Shown: piece after piece, positions 50,465 to 60,335 of the stretch
Layout: each line of letters starts with the position of its first letter
Numbering within the stretch: position 1 is the stretch's first letter
Origin: Pseudoduganella armeniaca
Lineage (GTDB): Bacteria; Pseudomonadota; Gammaproteobacteria; Burkholderiales; Burkholderiaceae_D
DNA length: 64,000 bases
Direction: 5' to 3'
Assembly: GCF_003028855.1 (NCBI RefSeq)
Contig: NZ_CP028324.1
Location: 4,898,001 to 4,962,000, forward strand
Translations under genes and position numbers: made by a program
The notes under the pieces: generated by a model
Database searches by the model: none
What the model was told of the DNA's origin: nothing
Seen by the model: the letters and a program-made list of their open reading frames with translations, nothing else

Positions 50465-51895
50465 ATGTCCCTGAAGCTTTCCTTCCGCCAGTTGCTGCTG
50501 GGTGCGTTCCTGCTGATCGCCGTGCTGCTGGGCGTCACTTCCGTGCAGGCCCTGCTGACGCTCGAGCGACTGGCGGCGCAGAGCCGCGAGATCAGCAAGG
50601 ACGCCATCCTGCTGACGGCGAACGCGCAACAGCTGGCCGAGCGCAGCGTGGCAATGGAGCGCAGCGCGCGCCAGTTCCTGGTCCTGGACGACCCGGCGTT
50701 CCGCGAACGCTTCGCCGAAGCCTGGCGCGACGCGCTGGGGGCGCTGGACGTCATCGCCGGCGCCCTCCCCGGCGCCGAGCCCACCGCGTTTGCCGACTGG
50801 CGCCGCAACGGCCAAGCCGCTTGGCAGGCGCTGGAGATGCCGCGCGAGCGGCGCAATGCACGCCAGTTGCGGCTGGACGCGGCACTGGCCCAACTGCCGG
50901 CGATCAATGACGAATTGGCCGAGCGGGTCAAGGAAGAGGTAGACCGCCGCAATGCCGCGATCCTGACGGAGCTCGACGAGCGCCGCACCATCCTGAAAAG
51001 CCAGGTGGCGGCGTCGATCGGCCTGGCGGCCGTGCTGGCACTGGCATTCGGCCTGTGGTTGGCGCGCCCGCTGCGGCAGATCGAGAATGCCATTTCCCGC
51101 CTGGGCGGCAACCGCTACGACATGCCGATCGCCGTCTACGGCCCGGCCGACTTGCGCCGGCTGGGCCGGCACCTGGATTGGCTGCGCCAGCGCCTGGCGC
51201 ACCTGGAGGCGGACAAGTCGCGCTTCCTGCGCCATATCTCGCATGAACTGAAGACACCGCTGGCCGCGCTGGTCGAGGGCGTGTCGCTGCTGGAAGACGA
51301 AGTGGCCGGCCCGCTCAGCCCGAACCAACGCGAAATCGCCCGCATCCTGCGCCAGAATACGGTATCGCTGCAGACACAAATCGAAGACCTGCTGCGTTAC
51401 AATGCTGCCAGTTTCGAGGCCCAGACCCTGCGGCGCGAACCGACCGACATGGGCGAGCTGCTGGAGCGCATCGTCGACAGCCAGCGCCTGCAGTGGCAGG
51501 CGCGCGGCCTGACGGTGGCGATGGCCGGCGCTGCGCCGCCGATCGCCATCGACGCCGACAAGCTGGGCATCGTCATCAGCAACCTGCTGTCCAATGCCGT
51601 GCGCTTCAGCCCCGAAGGCGGCACCATCCGCTTCACGCTGAACGTGGCGCCCGCATCGCGCGGCAGGCTGCTGCAGCTCGACTGTATCGACCAGGGCCCG
51701 GGCGTGGCCCCGCAGGACGCCGAACGCGTCTTCGAGCCCTTCTACCAGGGCGAACGCCAACCGCCGGGCGCCCGCCGCGGCAACGGTATCGGCCTGTCCA
51801 TCGTGCGCGAGTACGTCAGCGTGCACGGCGGCAGCCTGCAACTCATGCCCTCGTCGCAGGGGGCTCATTTCCGTATCGAACTGCCCTATGACTAA
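50465..51895 (+). CDS. glrK: Sensor histidine kinase GlrK/QseE-like
   Basis: 476 residues. First membrane helix about 8-30, periplasmic sensor about 31-180, second helix 181-200, then HAMP, HisKA with RHISHELKTPLAALVEG (His260), and HATPase with NLLSNAVRFSPEGG, GPGVAP and GNGIGLSIV. Next come a lipoprotein and a sigma-54 response regulator, the QseE-QseG-QseF (GlrK-YfhG-GlrR) arrangement of enterobacteria. The gene overlaps the next by 8 nt. In enterobacteria the system senses envelope state; that role is inferred here. Confidence 0.93.
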   Translation: MSLKLSFRQLLLGAFLLIAVLLGVTSVQALLTLERLAAQSREISKDAILLTANAQQLAERSVAMERSARQFLVLDDPAFRERFAEAWRDALGALDVIAGALPGAEPTAFADWRRNGQAAWQALEMPRERRNARQLRLDAALAQLPAINDELAERVKEEVDRRNAAILTELDERRTILKSQVAASIGLAAVLALAFGLWLARPLRQIENAISRLGGNRYDMPIAVYGPADLRRLGRHLDWLRQRLAHLEADKSRFLRHISHELKTPLAALVEGVSLLEDEVAGPLSPNQREIARILRQNTVSLQTQIEDLLRYNAASFEAQTLRREPTDMGELLERIVDSQRLQWQARGLTVAMAGAAPPIAIDADKLGIVISNLLSNAVRFSPEGGTIRFTLNVAPASRGRLLQLDCIDQGPGVAPQDAERVFEPFYQGERQPPGARRGNGIGLSIVREYVSVHGGSLQLMPSSQGAHFRIELPYD

Positions 51896-52459
51896 ATTTT
51901 CCACGCACCTGCTGGTGTGCCTGCCGCTGGCGTTGCTGCTGCCCGGTTGCGCACAACAGAAATTTGCGTCGCTGCACTATCCGCTGACACCCCGCATCGC
52001 GCCGCTGCCCGTGACGGTGGCACCGGTCGCGCCACCCGATGAAGTGTCGCCGCTGCTGGCCTACCACCAGTCGCTGCGGCGGATGACGCAGGGCGAGCTG
52101 CTGAAGGAGCTGTCCGGCATCACGCTGCAGCAGCGCACCCCCAAGATCACCTTGCAGACCGGCATGATCCTGATGCTGACGCGCGGCGGCGGCGACCTGG
52201 CCCGGGCCCAGACCCTGTTCGACAGCGTGGCCAATGCCACCGAACCGGAAGCGGACGGCCTGAAGCCGCTGGCGCAGCTGCTGTCGAGCCATTGCGGCGA
52301 GGCGCGCCGCCTGGCCGACAGCGTCGACCGCGTGACCGCCCAGCTGCGCGACACGCAACGCAAATCCGATCAGCTGAGCGATACGCTGGAAGCGCTGAAG
52401 GCCATCGAACGCGGCCTGCCGGTGCGCCCCACCGGCGGCCCGTCCGCGGGAGGCCGCTG

Positions 52460-52460
<1 letters not shown>
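51888..52460 (+). CDS. glrG: Lipoprotein GlrG/QseG-like
   Basis: 190 residues. Signal and lipobox MTKFSTHLLVCLPLALLLPG followed by Cys21 (LPGCAQ). A mostly helical body follows (about 65-180). The Arg/Ala-rich C-terminal tail is short of motifs. Position between the kinase and the sigma-54 regulator, with 8-nt overlap upstream and TGATG overlap downstream, matches QseG/YfhG, which interacts with the kinase in enterobacteria. Sequence similarity is weak, so the assignment rests on synteny. Confidence 0.85.
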
Positions 52461-53839
<1,379 letters not shown>

Positions 53840-53848
53840 ATCGTTCAG

Positions 53849-53861
53849 AATCAAATACTTA
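53849..53861 (+). promoter_or_regulatory. IHF-consensus site upstream of the GlrR-type site
   Basis: AATCAAATACTTA matches the IHF consensus WATCAANNNNTTR at all positions. It lies just after the glrR stop. Confidence 0.5.
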
Positions 53862-53869
53862 ACATATAG

Positions 53870-53914
53870 GGGTCGGATGCTGTCGCCGTCAGGCGACAAA
53901 TCCGGCCCTTTTTT
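53870..53914 (+). promoter_or_regulatory. glrR terminator containing a GlrR-type TGTC-N10-GACA site
   Basis: CGGAT/ATCCG and TGTCGCC/GGCGACA stems (53874-53904) with loop GTCA, followed by T6 (53909-53914), make an intrinsic terminator for the operon. The apical stem, 53881-53898, reads TGTC, ten bases, GACA, the GlrR binding motif described in enterobacteria. Either or both roles are possible. Confidence 0.7.
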
Positions 53915-53949
53915 CTTGCCTGACAAAAACTAAATCTTGTCGATTTTTC

Positions 53950-53962
53950 CAAACCACTGATT
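53950..53962 (-). promoter_or_regulatory. IHF-like site between activator site and promoter
   Basis: On the minus strand AATCAGTGGTTTG matches the IHF consensus at all but one position. It lies between the GlrR-type site and the -24 box, where DNA bending is expected. Confidence 0.4.
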
Positions 53963-53981
53963 TCATTGCGTTTTCTTAAGC

Positions 53982-53997
53982 TGGCACGGCAATTGCT
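53982..53997 (+). promoter_or_regulatory. Sigma-54 promoter of the BON-domain gene
   Basis: TGGCACGGCAATTGCT matches the -24/-12 consensus TGGCAC-N5-TTGCW exactly, with GG and GC 10 nt apart. It points at the BON gene, whose ATG is 55 nt downstream, so transcription should begin near 54008. Confidence 0.9.
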
Positions 53998-54051
53998 CAT
54001 ACCCTGTCAACGTCACACGGCGTTCCCTTAAATTGAAATTGGAGAGTAACC

Positions 54052-54369
54052 ATGACGAATTCGAAACTGATCGCTTCCCTGCTGGCCGCCGCTTCCCTGA
54101 GCGTAGCTTCCGTAGCTTTCGCCGCCGAGCCGCAGCAGGACGCAGCCATGGCAGGTGCGGCCGCCGCTTCCGGCGATACCGCGCTGACCGCCAAGGTGAA
54201 GGCTGCGCTGGCTGACCAGAAACAGATCGGCGTGACGAGCCAACAAGGCGTGGTCGTACTGACTGGCACCGTGGCCAGCACCGACGACGGCACCAAGGCT
54301 ATCCAGGCGGCTTCCTCCGTCGAAGGCGTGAAGGAAGTCAAGAGCGAACTGACCGTCGCCGCGAAATAA
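54052..54369 (+). CDS. Periplasmic BON-domain protein
   Basis: 105 residues. Signal peptide MTNSKLIASLLAAASLSVAS with cleavage after AFA. One BON domain follows (about 45-103): LTAKVKAALADQKQIGVTSQ and VVVLTGTVASTDDGTKAIQA, like half of OsmY. BON domains bind phospholipid or envelope components. GGAGAG precedes the ATG. The sigma-54 promoter and GlrR-type site upstream indicate control by the adjacent glrKGR system. It is monocistronic, with a 126-nt tail before its terminator. Confidence 0.93.
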   Translation: MTNSKLIASLLAAASLSVASVAFAAEPQQDAAMAGAAAASGDTALTAKVKAALADQKQIGVTSQQGVVVLTGTVASTDDGTKAIQAASSVEGVKEVKSELTVAAK

Positions 54370-54495
54370 GGAGCAGGCGCGACGTAACTATCCCCCGGCA
54401 GTCTCAAGGAGCCGAGACTGCTGTAGTAGTACCCGTAGTAGTGTAGTACCGCAGTAGAAGTAGCATCTGAGAGTAGCAGTAGTACCTCCCCTTCC
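54370..54495 (+). ncRNA. Structured 3' tail rich in GTAGTA motifs
   Basis: 126 nt between the BON stop and the terminator. A hairpin CAGTCTC/GAGACTG lies at about 54405-54428. It is followed by repeated GTAGTA-like units (GTAGTAGTACC, GTAGTAGTGTAGTACC, CAGTAGTACC). It could be a 3'-UTR-derived small RNA or simply an untranslated tail. No direct evidence of processing. Confidence 0.3.
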
Positions 54496-54533
54496 CGCGG
54501 GTGGCGCGCAAGTGCCATCCGCGCTTTTTTTTT
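54496..54533 (+). terminator. Intrinsic terminator of the BON-domain gene
   Basis: GCGGGTGGC/GCCATCCGC stem (54497-54505 with 54514-54522) followed by T9 at 54525-54533. The IS1595 element begins immediately after the last T. Confidence 0.92.
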
Positions 54534-55639
54534 GGGCGCTGTGCCCCGGTCCCAATGAACTTTCCAGCTCAGCCACGGTCTACCCATCAGTCAGCTGAAC
54601 CGGACGGGTGGAACCATGGACTCGCGGCAATTCCAGGCAATGCAAGCGCAGGTGCGACAACTGCTGGTTGAACTGACCGGCAAGCAGGTCGAAGAGCTGC
54701 GCGAGATGTTCGACCGCTGCACGTCGCTGGCGGATTGCCTGACCATCATCGAGGCGCGCGGCAACCGGATGCGCCGCTGCCCCCATTGCCAGGGTGAGCG
54801 ACTGTACCGCCACGGTGTCTTTTATGGCCTGCAACGCTATCGCTGCCGCGAGTGCGGCGCCAGCTTCAACGCGCTGACCGGCACCCCATTGGCCTTCATC
54901 CGGCTGCGCGAGAAATGGCTGCCGTTCCTGCAGTGCATGCTGAATTCGATGACGGTGCGTGGGGCGGCACAGGCCATCGGCATCCATCGCAACACGAGTT
55001 TTCGCTGGCGCCATCGCTTCATGATGATGGCCAAGGACGCGCGGGCATTGCCGCTGGGCGGCATTGTCGAGGCGGACGAAACATATATCCTCGAATCGCA
55101 GAAGGGCTCGCGCCACCTGACGCGGCCGGCACGGCGCCGTGGCGGCACCGCCAGCCACCGTGGACCCAGCAAGGAGCATGACTGCATCCTGGTCGCGTGC
55201 GACCGGACCGGCAAGGCCAGCGATTTCGTCACCGGGTGTGGGCCGGTGACGGCCGCGCAATTGCAGCAATGCCTGCCGCCGGTGCTGGCGCCGGGCGTGC
55301 TGCTGGCGACCGACGGGGCCGTGGCGTACAAGGCTTTTGCCAGGGCAGCAGGGATCGAGCACCGCGCCGTCAACATAGCGGCCGGAGAGCGCGTCGTGGA
55401 CGACATCATCCACGTCCAGACCGTCAACAGCTACCACGGCCGCTTCAAGAGCTGGCTGCGCCGTTTCCACGGTGTCGCGAGTAAATACCTGCCCAACTAC
55501 CTGGGCTGGCGCCATGCCCTCGACGGCGGGCGCGTGCCGACACCGCAGCATTTCCTTCGCGCAGTCCTGTTCCTCCTCGTTATTTGATGGCCAGGGCGAT
55601 GCCAGCAGGCTACTTCATTGGGATCGGGGCACAGCGCCC
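54534..55639. mobile_element. IS1595-family insertion sequence
   Basis: 26-bp terminal inverted repeats (54534-54559, beginning GGGCGCTGTGCCCC, and 55614-55639) with one mismatch. They enclose one intact transposase. The left end abuts T9 and the right end abuts T6, consistent with a target duplication in a T-tract that cannot be placed exactly. Confidence 0.93.
54616..55587 (+). CDS. IS1595-family transposase
   Basis: 323 residues. An N-terminal zinc ribbon (RRCPHCQGERLYRHG, then YRCRECG) is followed by a helix-turn-helix (AAQAIGIHRNTSFRWRHRFM). A DDE-type ISXO2-like core contains EADETYILESQ, LATDGAVAYKAF and VNSYHGRFKSWLRRFHGVAS. The reading frame is complete, so the element may be mobile. 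Confidence 0.95.
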   Translation: MDSRQFQAMQAQVRQLLVELTGKQVEELREMFDRCTSLADCLTIIEARGNRMRRCPHCQGERLYRHGVFYGLQRYRCRECGASFNALTGTPLAFIRLREKWLPFLQCMLNSMTVRGAAQAIGIHRNTSFRWRHRFMMMAKDARALPLGGIVEADETYILESQKGSRHLTRPARRRGGTASHRGPSKEHDCILVACDRTGKASDFVTGCGPVTAAQLQQCLPPVLAPGVLLATDGAVAYKAFARAAGIEHRAVNIAAGERVVDDIIHVQTVNSYHGRFKSWLRRFHGVASKYLPNYLGWRHALDGGRVPTPQHFLRAVLFLLVI

Positions 55640-55776
55640 TTTTTTGCCCCTACCGCCCAGTTTGTGTCCCATGGTCCAATAGGGTCACACCCCGACACGG
55701 ACACGACCTCGACCGCATGCTTGCCTTCGGCGGCGGCGCCAGGTAGCGTATCTGCCAGGGCCGGACTGGAGAGACC

Positions 55777-56691
55777 ATGCACACCCCCCATCGCCACGAA
55801 TATGACCGCCGCATGCATCGCGTGCTGGACTACATCGACCGGCATCTGGATCGCCAGCTCAGCGTGGCGGAACTGGCCGACGTCGCACACTTTTCCGCTT
55901 TCCACTTCCATCGCATGTTTACTGCCTGGATGGGCGAAACGGTGGCTGACTACGTGCGCCGGCGCCGCGTCGAGACCGCGGCCTCGCGCCTTGCGACGCA
56001 GCCGGAGCTAACCGTGCTGCAAGCGGCACTGGCGGCCGGCTTCGGCTCGGCCGAGGCGTTCACGCGCGCCTTCAAGCTGCGCTTCGGTATCGCGCCCACG
56101 GCCTGGCGGCAGGCGCAGCAAGACAGCAAGATCGGTCAGGCTGGCCGCAAGCCTGGTCAGGTCGGCGGCGCGGCCAGTGGGCAAGATGATGGCTCCACCA
56201 ATCGAAGGGAGCACATCATGATTGAAGTCACCATTACCGAACGAAACCCTGTCCACGTCGCCTACTTGCGCAAGACCGGCCCGTACGGCCCGGAGCTGGG
56301 CCGCTTCTGGGGCGAAGTCGTCTATCCTTGGATGGCCACCAATAACCTGCTGGGCTTGCCGCGCTATGGCATCTGCCTGGACGATCCCACCGTCACGGCG
56401 CCGCAGCAATGCCGCTATGATGCGGCGGTCGAGGTGCCGCCCAAGCGGGTGCTGTCGGGCAATCCGATGCGCACCGTGGTACCAGGCGGGCAGTACGCCG
56501 TGCACCGTTTTCGCGGCCCGGTCGAGCAAGTGGCCGGCGCCTGGCTGGCGCTGACGCGCGACTGGCTGCCGGCCAGCGGCCTGCAGCTCGATGCGCGGCC
56601 GTTCGTCGAGTACTATCCGCCCGACGCGGCCTACGATCCTGCCACCGGCATCTTCGAAGCGGAACTGTGCATGCCGGTGACCCGGCTGTAG
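55777..56691 (+). CDS. AraC family regulator with GyrI-like effector domain
   Basis: 304 residues; GGAGAG before the ATG. Two AraC helix-turn-helix motifs at the N-terminus (ELADVAHFSAFHFHRMFTAW and AALAAGFGSAEAFTRAFKLR, about 30-112). A polar linker and a GyrI-like/SOUL-type small-molecule domain (about 148-304; VAYLRKTGPYGPELGRFWGE) follow. This Rob/SbmC-like arrangement is common in regulators of drug response. It is convergent with the APH(3')-like gene, 8 nt apart. Confidence 0.92.
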   Translation: MHTPHRHEYDRRMHRVLDYIDRHLDRQLSVAELADVAHFSAFHFHRMFTAWMGETVADYVRRRRVETAASRLATQPELTVLQAALAAGFGSAEAFTRAFKLRFGIAPTAWRQAQQDSKIGQAGRKPGQVGGAASGQDDGSTNRREHIMIEVTITERNPVHVAYLRKTGPYGPELGRFWGEVVYPWMATNNLLGLPRYGICLDDPTVTAPQQCRYDAAVEVPPKRVLSGNPMRTVVPGGQYAVHRFRGPVEQVAGAWLALTRDWLPASGLQLDARPFVEYYPPDAAYDPATGIFEAELCMPVTRL

Positions 56692-56699
56692 AACGGCGC

Positions 56700-57494
56700 C
56701 TAGAAAAACTCGTCCAGTAGCCGATAGAACGCGGCCCGGCCGGCATCGAACGCAATCGGTGCCGGCGCGAAGTACTGCGCCAGGAACGGTTCGACCCATT
56801 GCTCGCCCAGCTCCTCGCCGATGTCGCGCACGGCCAGCGCCAGGTCCTGGTGACGATCGGCCACGCCCAGGCGGCCGCAATCGATGAATCCAGCAAAGGT
56901 GCCGTCCGCGGCCAGCACGTTGGGCAGGCAGGCGTCGCCATGCGTGACCACGAGGTCTTCGTGCAGCGGCTTGCGCTCGGCCAGCAGGGCGGCCAGTTCG
57001 CCCGGTGCGCAGCCGGCGTTGTCCTCGTCGAAATCGTCGGCATCGACCAGGCCGGCGTCCAGCCGCGCCAGCGCATGGCCGATGCGCACGTCGGCGCGAT
57101 GATCGAACGGACATTCGCGCACGTCCAGCGCATGCAAGGTGCGCAGCGCCGTCGCCATGACGGCGACGGCCCGCGCCGGATCGACATTGGTCAGGTTCGT
57201 GCCGGGCACGGCCCCCAGCAGCAGCCAGTCCTGGCCGGGCGTGGTGGCGGTATCGATGACGGGCGCGCAGGCGATGCCGGACTGGGCCAGCCAGCGCAGC
57301 CGTGCAGCCTCGTCCTGCAGCTCGGCCAGCGGGCCGGCCGCTGCGGTCTTGATGAAAAAGGTGGGTGCGCCGCCCGCGGCAGGGATGGCGCGCAAAACGG
57401 CGGCGTCCGAGCAGCCACCGGATTGGGGCACGATGGCGTACCCTTGCAGCCGCTCCCGCCAGGTCGGCGGCAGCGTCGTATCCAGTTCATCCAT
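56700..57494 (-). CDS. APH(3')-family aminoglycoside phosphotransferase-like kinase
   Basis: 264 residues, the length of APH(3') enzymes. ATP-site Lys50 (FFIKTAA) and Glu63. The catalytic loop VVTHGDACLPNVL contains Asp187 and Asn192, and the metal Asp205 is in FIDCGRLGVADRHQDLA, matching APH(3') motifs. These would phosphorylate the 3'-hydroxyl of kanamycin-type drugs, but activity is not shown by sequence. It lies 54 nt after hom on the same strand. GAGGAA precedes the ATG. Confidence 0.85.
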   Translation of the reverse strand: MDELDTTLPPTWRERLQGYAIVPQSGGCSDAAVLRAIPAAGGAPTFFIKTAAAGPLAELQDEAARLRWLAQSGIACAPVIDTATTPGQDWLLLGAVPGTNLTNVDPARAVAVMATALRTLHALDVRECPFDHRADVRIGHALARLDAGLVDADDFDEDNAGCAPGELAALLAERKPLHEDLVVTHGDACLPNVLAADGTFAGFIDCGRLGVADRHQDLALAVRDIGEELGEQWVEPFLAQYFAPAPIAFDAGRAAFYRLLDEFF

Positions 57495-57548
57495 GATGTT
57501 CCTCGACGAACGCGACGGCCCGGCAACCGGTGCCGTCGCGGGGGCCGG

Positions 57549-58871
57549 TCAGCTGAGGTTTTCCAGCCTGATCTTGGTCACGCTGCCCAGCACCGTGGGC
57601 AGGCCTTCCATGCGCGCGATCGCGTCCAGCACCTTCTTTTCCTGCGTCTGGTGGGTCAGCATGATGATGTCGGCCTGCGTCTCGCCCTCGGCCGGCTCCT
57701 TCTGCATCATCGCATCGATCGAGATGGCGCCGTCGGCCAGGATGCGGGTCAGGTCGGCCAGCACGCCTGGCTGGTCCGTCACGCGCATGCGCAGGTAATA
57801 GCTGGTCGTCACGTCGGCCATCGGCAGGATCGCGATGTCGGCCAGTTCGCCCGGCTGGAAGGCCAGGTGCGGCACGCGGTGCTCCGGATCGGCCGTGGCC
57901 AGGCGGGTGATGTCGACCAGGTCGGCAATCACGGCCGAGGCGGTCGGCTCCGCGCCCGCGCCCTTGCCGTAGTACAGGGTGGCGCCGATGGCATCGCCCT
58001 GCACCAGCACGGCATTCATCGCCCCTTCGACGTTGGCGATCAGGCGCTTGGCCGGGATCAGCGTCGGGTGCACGCGCAGTTCGATGCCTTCCGTGCCATT
58101 GACCTTGGCGCGCTTGGCGATGCCCAAGAGCTTGATGCGGTAGCCCAGCTGCTCGGCGTAGCGGATGTCGATCGCTTCCAGCTTGGTGATGCCTTCCACG
58201 TGCGCCTTCGAGAACTGCACCGGGATGCCGAACGCGATGGCGGACATGATCGTCGCCTTGTGCGCCGCGTCGATGCCTTCGATGTCGAAGGTCGGATCGG
58301 CTTCGGCGTAACCGAGGGCCTGCGCCTGTTTCAGCACCGTGTCGAAGTCCAGGCCCTTGTCGCGCATCTCGGACAGGATGAAGTTGGTGGTGCCGTTGAT
58401 GATCCCCGCCAGCCACTCGATGCGGTTGGCCGTCAGGCCTTCGCGCAGCGCCTTGATGATGGGGATGCCGCCGGCGACAGCCGCCTCGAACGCCACCATC
58501 ACGCCTTTTTCCTGGGCGGCCTTGAAGATCTCGTTGCCGTGCACAGCCAGCAGGGCCTTGTTGGCGGTGACGACGTGCTTGCCGTTGGCGATGGCTTTGA
58601 GCACCAGTTCGCGCGCGGTGTCGTAGCCACCGATCAGTTCGACGACGATGTCGATGGAAGGATCGTTGACGATCTCGAACGGATCGGCCACGACGTTCAC
58701 CTCGCCCCCGGTGCGCGCCTTGGCGCGCTCGGTGTTGCGGGCCGAGACGGCCGCCACTTCGATGCCGCGGCCGGCGCGGCGGCGAATCTCTTCCTGGTTG
58801 CGTTTCAGGACGTCGAAAGTGCCGCCGCCCACATTGCCAACGCCCAGCAAACCTACTCTTATCGATTTCAT
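57549..58871 (-). CDS. hom: Homoserine dehydrogenase
   Basis: Reduces aspartate semialdehyde to homoserine on the way to threonine, methionine and isoleucine. 440 residues. NAD(P) motif GLLGVGNVGGGTFDVL at the N-terminus. The catalytic core contains AGIINGTTNFILSEM and KAQALGYAEADPTFDIEG. A C-terminal ACT domain (YYLRMRVTDQPGVLADLTRI) allows feedback inhibition by threonine. It follows alaA by 52 nt. The threonine synthase gene commonly next to hom is not here; an APH(3')-like gene takes that place. Confidence 0.97.
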   Translation of the reverse strand: MKSIRVGLLGVGNVGGGTFDVLKRNQEEIRRRAGRGIEVAAVSARNTERAKARTGGEVNVVADPFEIVNDPSIDIVVELIGGYDTARELVLKAIANGKHVVTANKALLAVHGNEIFKAAQEKGVMVAFEAAVAGGIPIIKALREGLTANRIEWLAGIINGTTNFILSEMRDKGLDFDTVLKQAQALGYAEADPTFDIEGIDAAHKATIMSAIAFGIPVQFSKAHVEGITKLEAIDIRYAEQLGYRIKLLGIAKRAKVNGTEGIELRVHPTLIPAKRLIANVEGAMNAVLVQGDAIGATLYYGKGAGAEPTASAVIADLVDITRLATADPEHRVPHLAFQPGELADIAILPMADVTTSYYLRMRVTDQPGVLADLTRILADGAISIDAMMQKEPAEGETQADIIMLTHQTQEKKVLDAIARMEGLPTVLGSVTKIRLENLS

Positions 58872-58923
58872 GTCTGTGCTTCTGGTGCGGCGCCCAGCAT
58901 CGCTGCGGCGCCTGGTTGATCGG

Positions 58924-60153
58924 TCAGCCCTGGCCGTGTCGGCGGCGGTAGCCCTCCAGGAAGCGCGCGATGCGTCCGAAGGCTTCCGTCATGTCGTCGG
59001 TATTGGGCAGGAACACGACGCGGAAGTGATCCGGCGCGATCCAGTTGAAGCCCGTTCCCTGCACGATCAGGACCTTGGTTTCGGCCAGCAGGTCATAGGC
59101 GAACTGCTGGTCATCCGCGATCGGGTAGATCTTCGGGTCGAGGCGGGGGAACATGTACAGTGCCGCCTTCGGTTTCACCACGCTGATGCCGGGGATGTCC
59201 GTCAGCAGCTGGTAGGCGAGGTCGCGCTGCTTGAGCAGACGCCCGCCGGGGCCGACCAGGTCATGGATGCTCTGGTAGCCGCCGAGCGCAGTCTGGATGG
59301 CAAACTGGCCCGGTGCATTCGCGCACAGGCGCATCGAGGCCAGCATGTTCAGGCCTTCGATATAGTCCTTCGCGTGTTTCTTCTCGCCCGACAGCACCAT
59401 CCAGCCGGCCCGGTAGCCGCACGCGCGGTAATTCTTCGACAGCCCGTTGAACGTGACGACCAGCAGGTCGTCGCACAGCGCCGCGATCGAGGTGTGCACG
59501 GCGCCGTCGTACAGCACCTTGTCGTAGATCTCGTCGGCATAGATGATCAGGCCGAACTCGCGCGCCAGGCCGATGATCTGCAACAGCACCTCGTCCGGGT
59601 ACAGCGCGCCGGTCGGGTTGTTCGGATTGATGACGACGATCGCCTTGGTGTTCGGCGTGATCTTGCGGCGCATGTCGTCGATGTCCGGGTACCAGTCCTG
59701 CTGCTCGTCGCAGATGTAGTGCACCGGGCGCCCGCCGGACAGGCTGACGGCCGCGGTCCACAGCGGGTAGTCCGGCGCCGGTACCAGCACCTCGTCGCCG
59801 TTGTTCAGCAGCGCGTTCATTGCCATCACGATCAGCTCGGAGGCGCCGTTGCCCAGGTAGATGTCGTCGATCGTCACGCCGGCGATGTTCTTTTCCTGGG
59901 TGTAGTGCATCACCGCCTTGCGCGGCGCGAACATGCCTTTCGAATCCGTGTAGCCGGCCGCGTTGGGCAGCTGGATCTTCATGTCCTGCACGATCTCGTC
60001 GGGCGGGTCGAAGCCGAAGACGGCCAGGTTGCCGATATTGAGCTTGGTGATCTTGTGGCCCTCTTCCTCCATCTGGCGCGCCTTTTCCGGCACGGGACCA
60101 CGGATTTCATAGCAAACTTCGGCCAGCTTGTTCGATTTCTGAATCGGTCGCAA
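58924..60153 (-). CDS. alaA: Alanine transaminase, class I/II aminotransferase
   Basis: 409 residues from a TTG at 60153 (coding RPIQKSNKLAEVCYEI next), chosen because GAAGGA lies 6 nt before it; the frame runs further upstream without good initiation signals. The PLP lysine is in NGLSKNYRACGYRAGWMV. NPNNPTGALY and YADEIYDKVLYDGA are standard fold-type I motifs. It matches the AlaA-type enzymes that make alanine from pyruvate and glutamate. It precedes hom in a leftward pair. Confidence 0.93.
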   Translation of the reverse strand: MRPIQKSNKLAEVCYEIRGPVPEKARQMEEEGHKITKLNIGNLAVFGFDPPDEIVQDMKIQLPNAAGYTDSKGMFAPRKAVMHYTQEKNIAGVTIDDIYLGNGASELIVMAMNALLNNGDEVLVPAPDYPLWTAAVSLSGGRPVHYICDEQQDWYPDIDDMRRKITPNTKAIVVINPNNPTGALYPDEVLLQIIGLAREFGLIIYADEIYDKVLYDGAVHTSIAALCDDLLVVTFNGLSKNYRACGYRAGWMVLSGEKKHAKDYIEGLNMLASMRLCANAPGQFAIQTALGGYQSIHDLVGPGGRLLKQRDLAYQLLTDIPGISVVKPKAALYMFPRLDPKIYPIADDQQFAYDLLAETKVLIVQGTGFNWIAPDHFRVVFLPNTDDMTEAFGRIARFLEGYRRRHGQG

Positions 60154-60335
60154 AATCAATCCTTCATGGGCGCAGCGTGGCAGGCACAGCCGTTGCCATT
60201 CTTTATGCTGCATTGCGAAAATACCCATTCTGCCGAAGTCGCCTGATTTAAGCAACCTCTCAGCCGGCCCAGCCCGGCAAACGCGACAACAGGCGTTACA
60301 ATAGTGGCTGTTTGAGACCAGATGCGAGCCTTTTC

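Noticed and set aside
53924..53943. A second GlrR-type site upstream of the BON gene
   Set aside because: The local sequence reads GACA...TGTC with 12-nt spacing, the reverse arrangement, so it does not match TGTC-N10-GACA.
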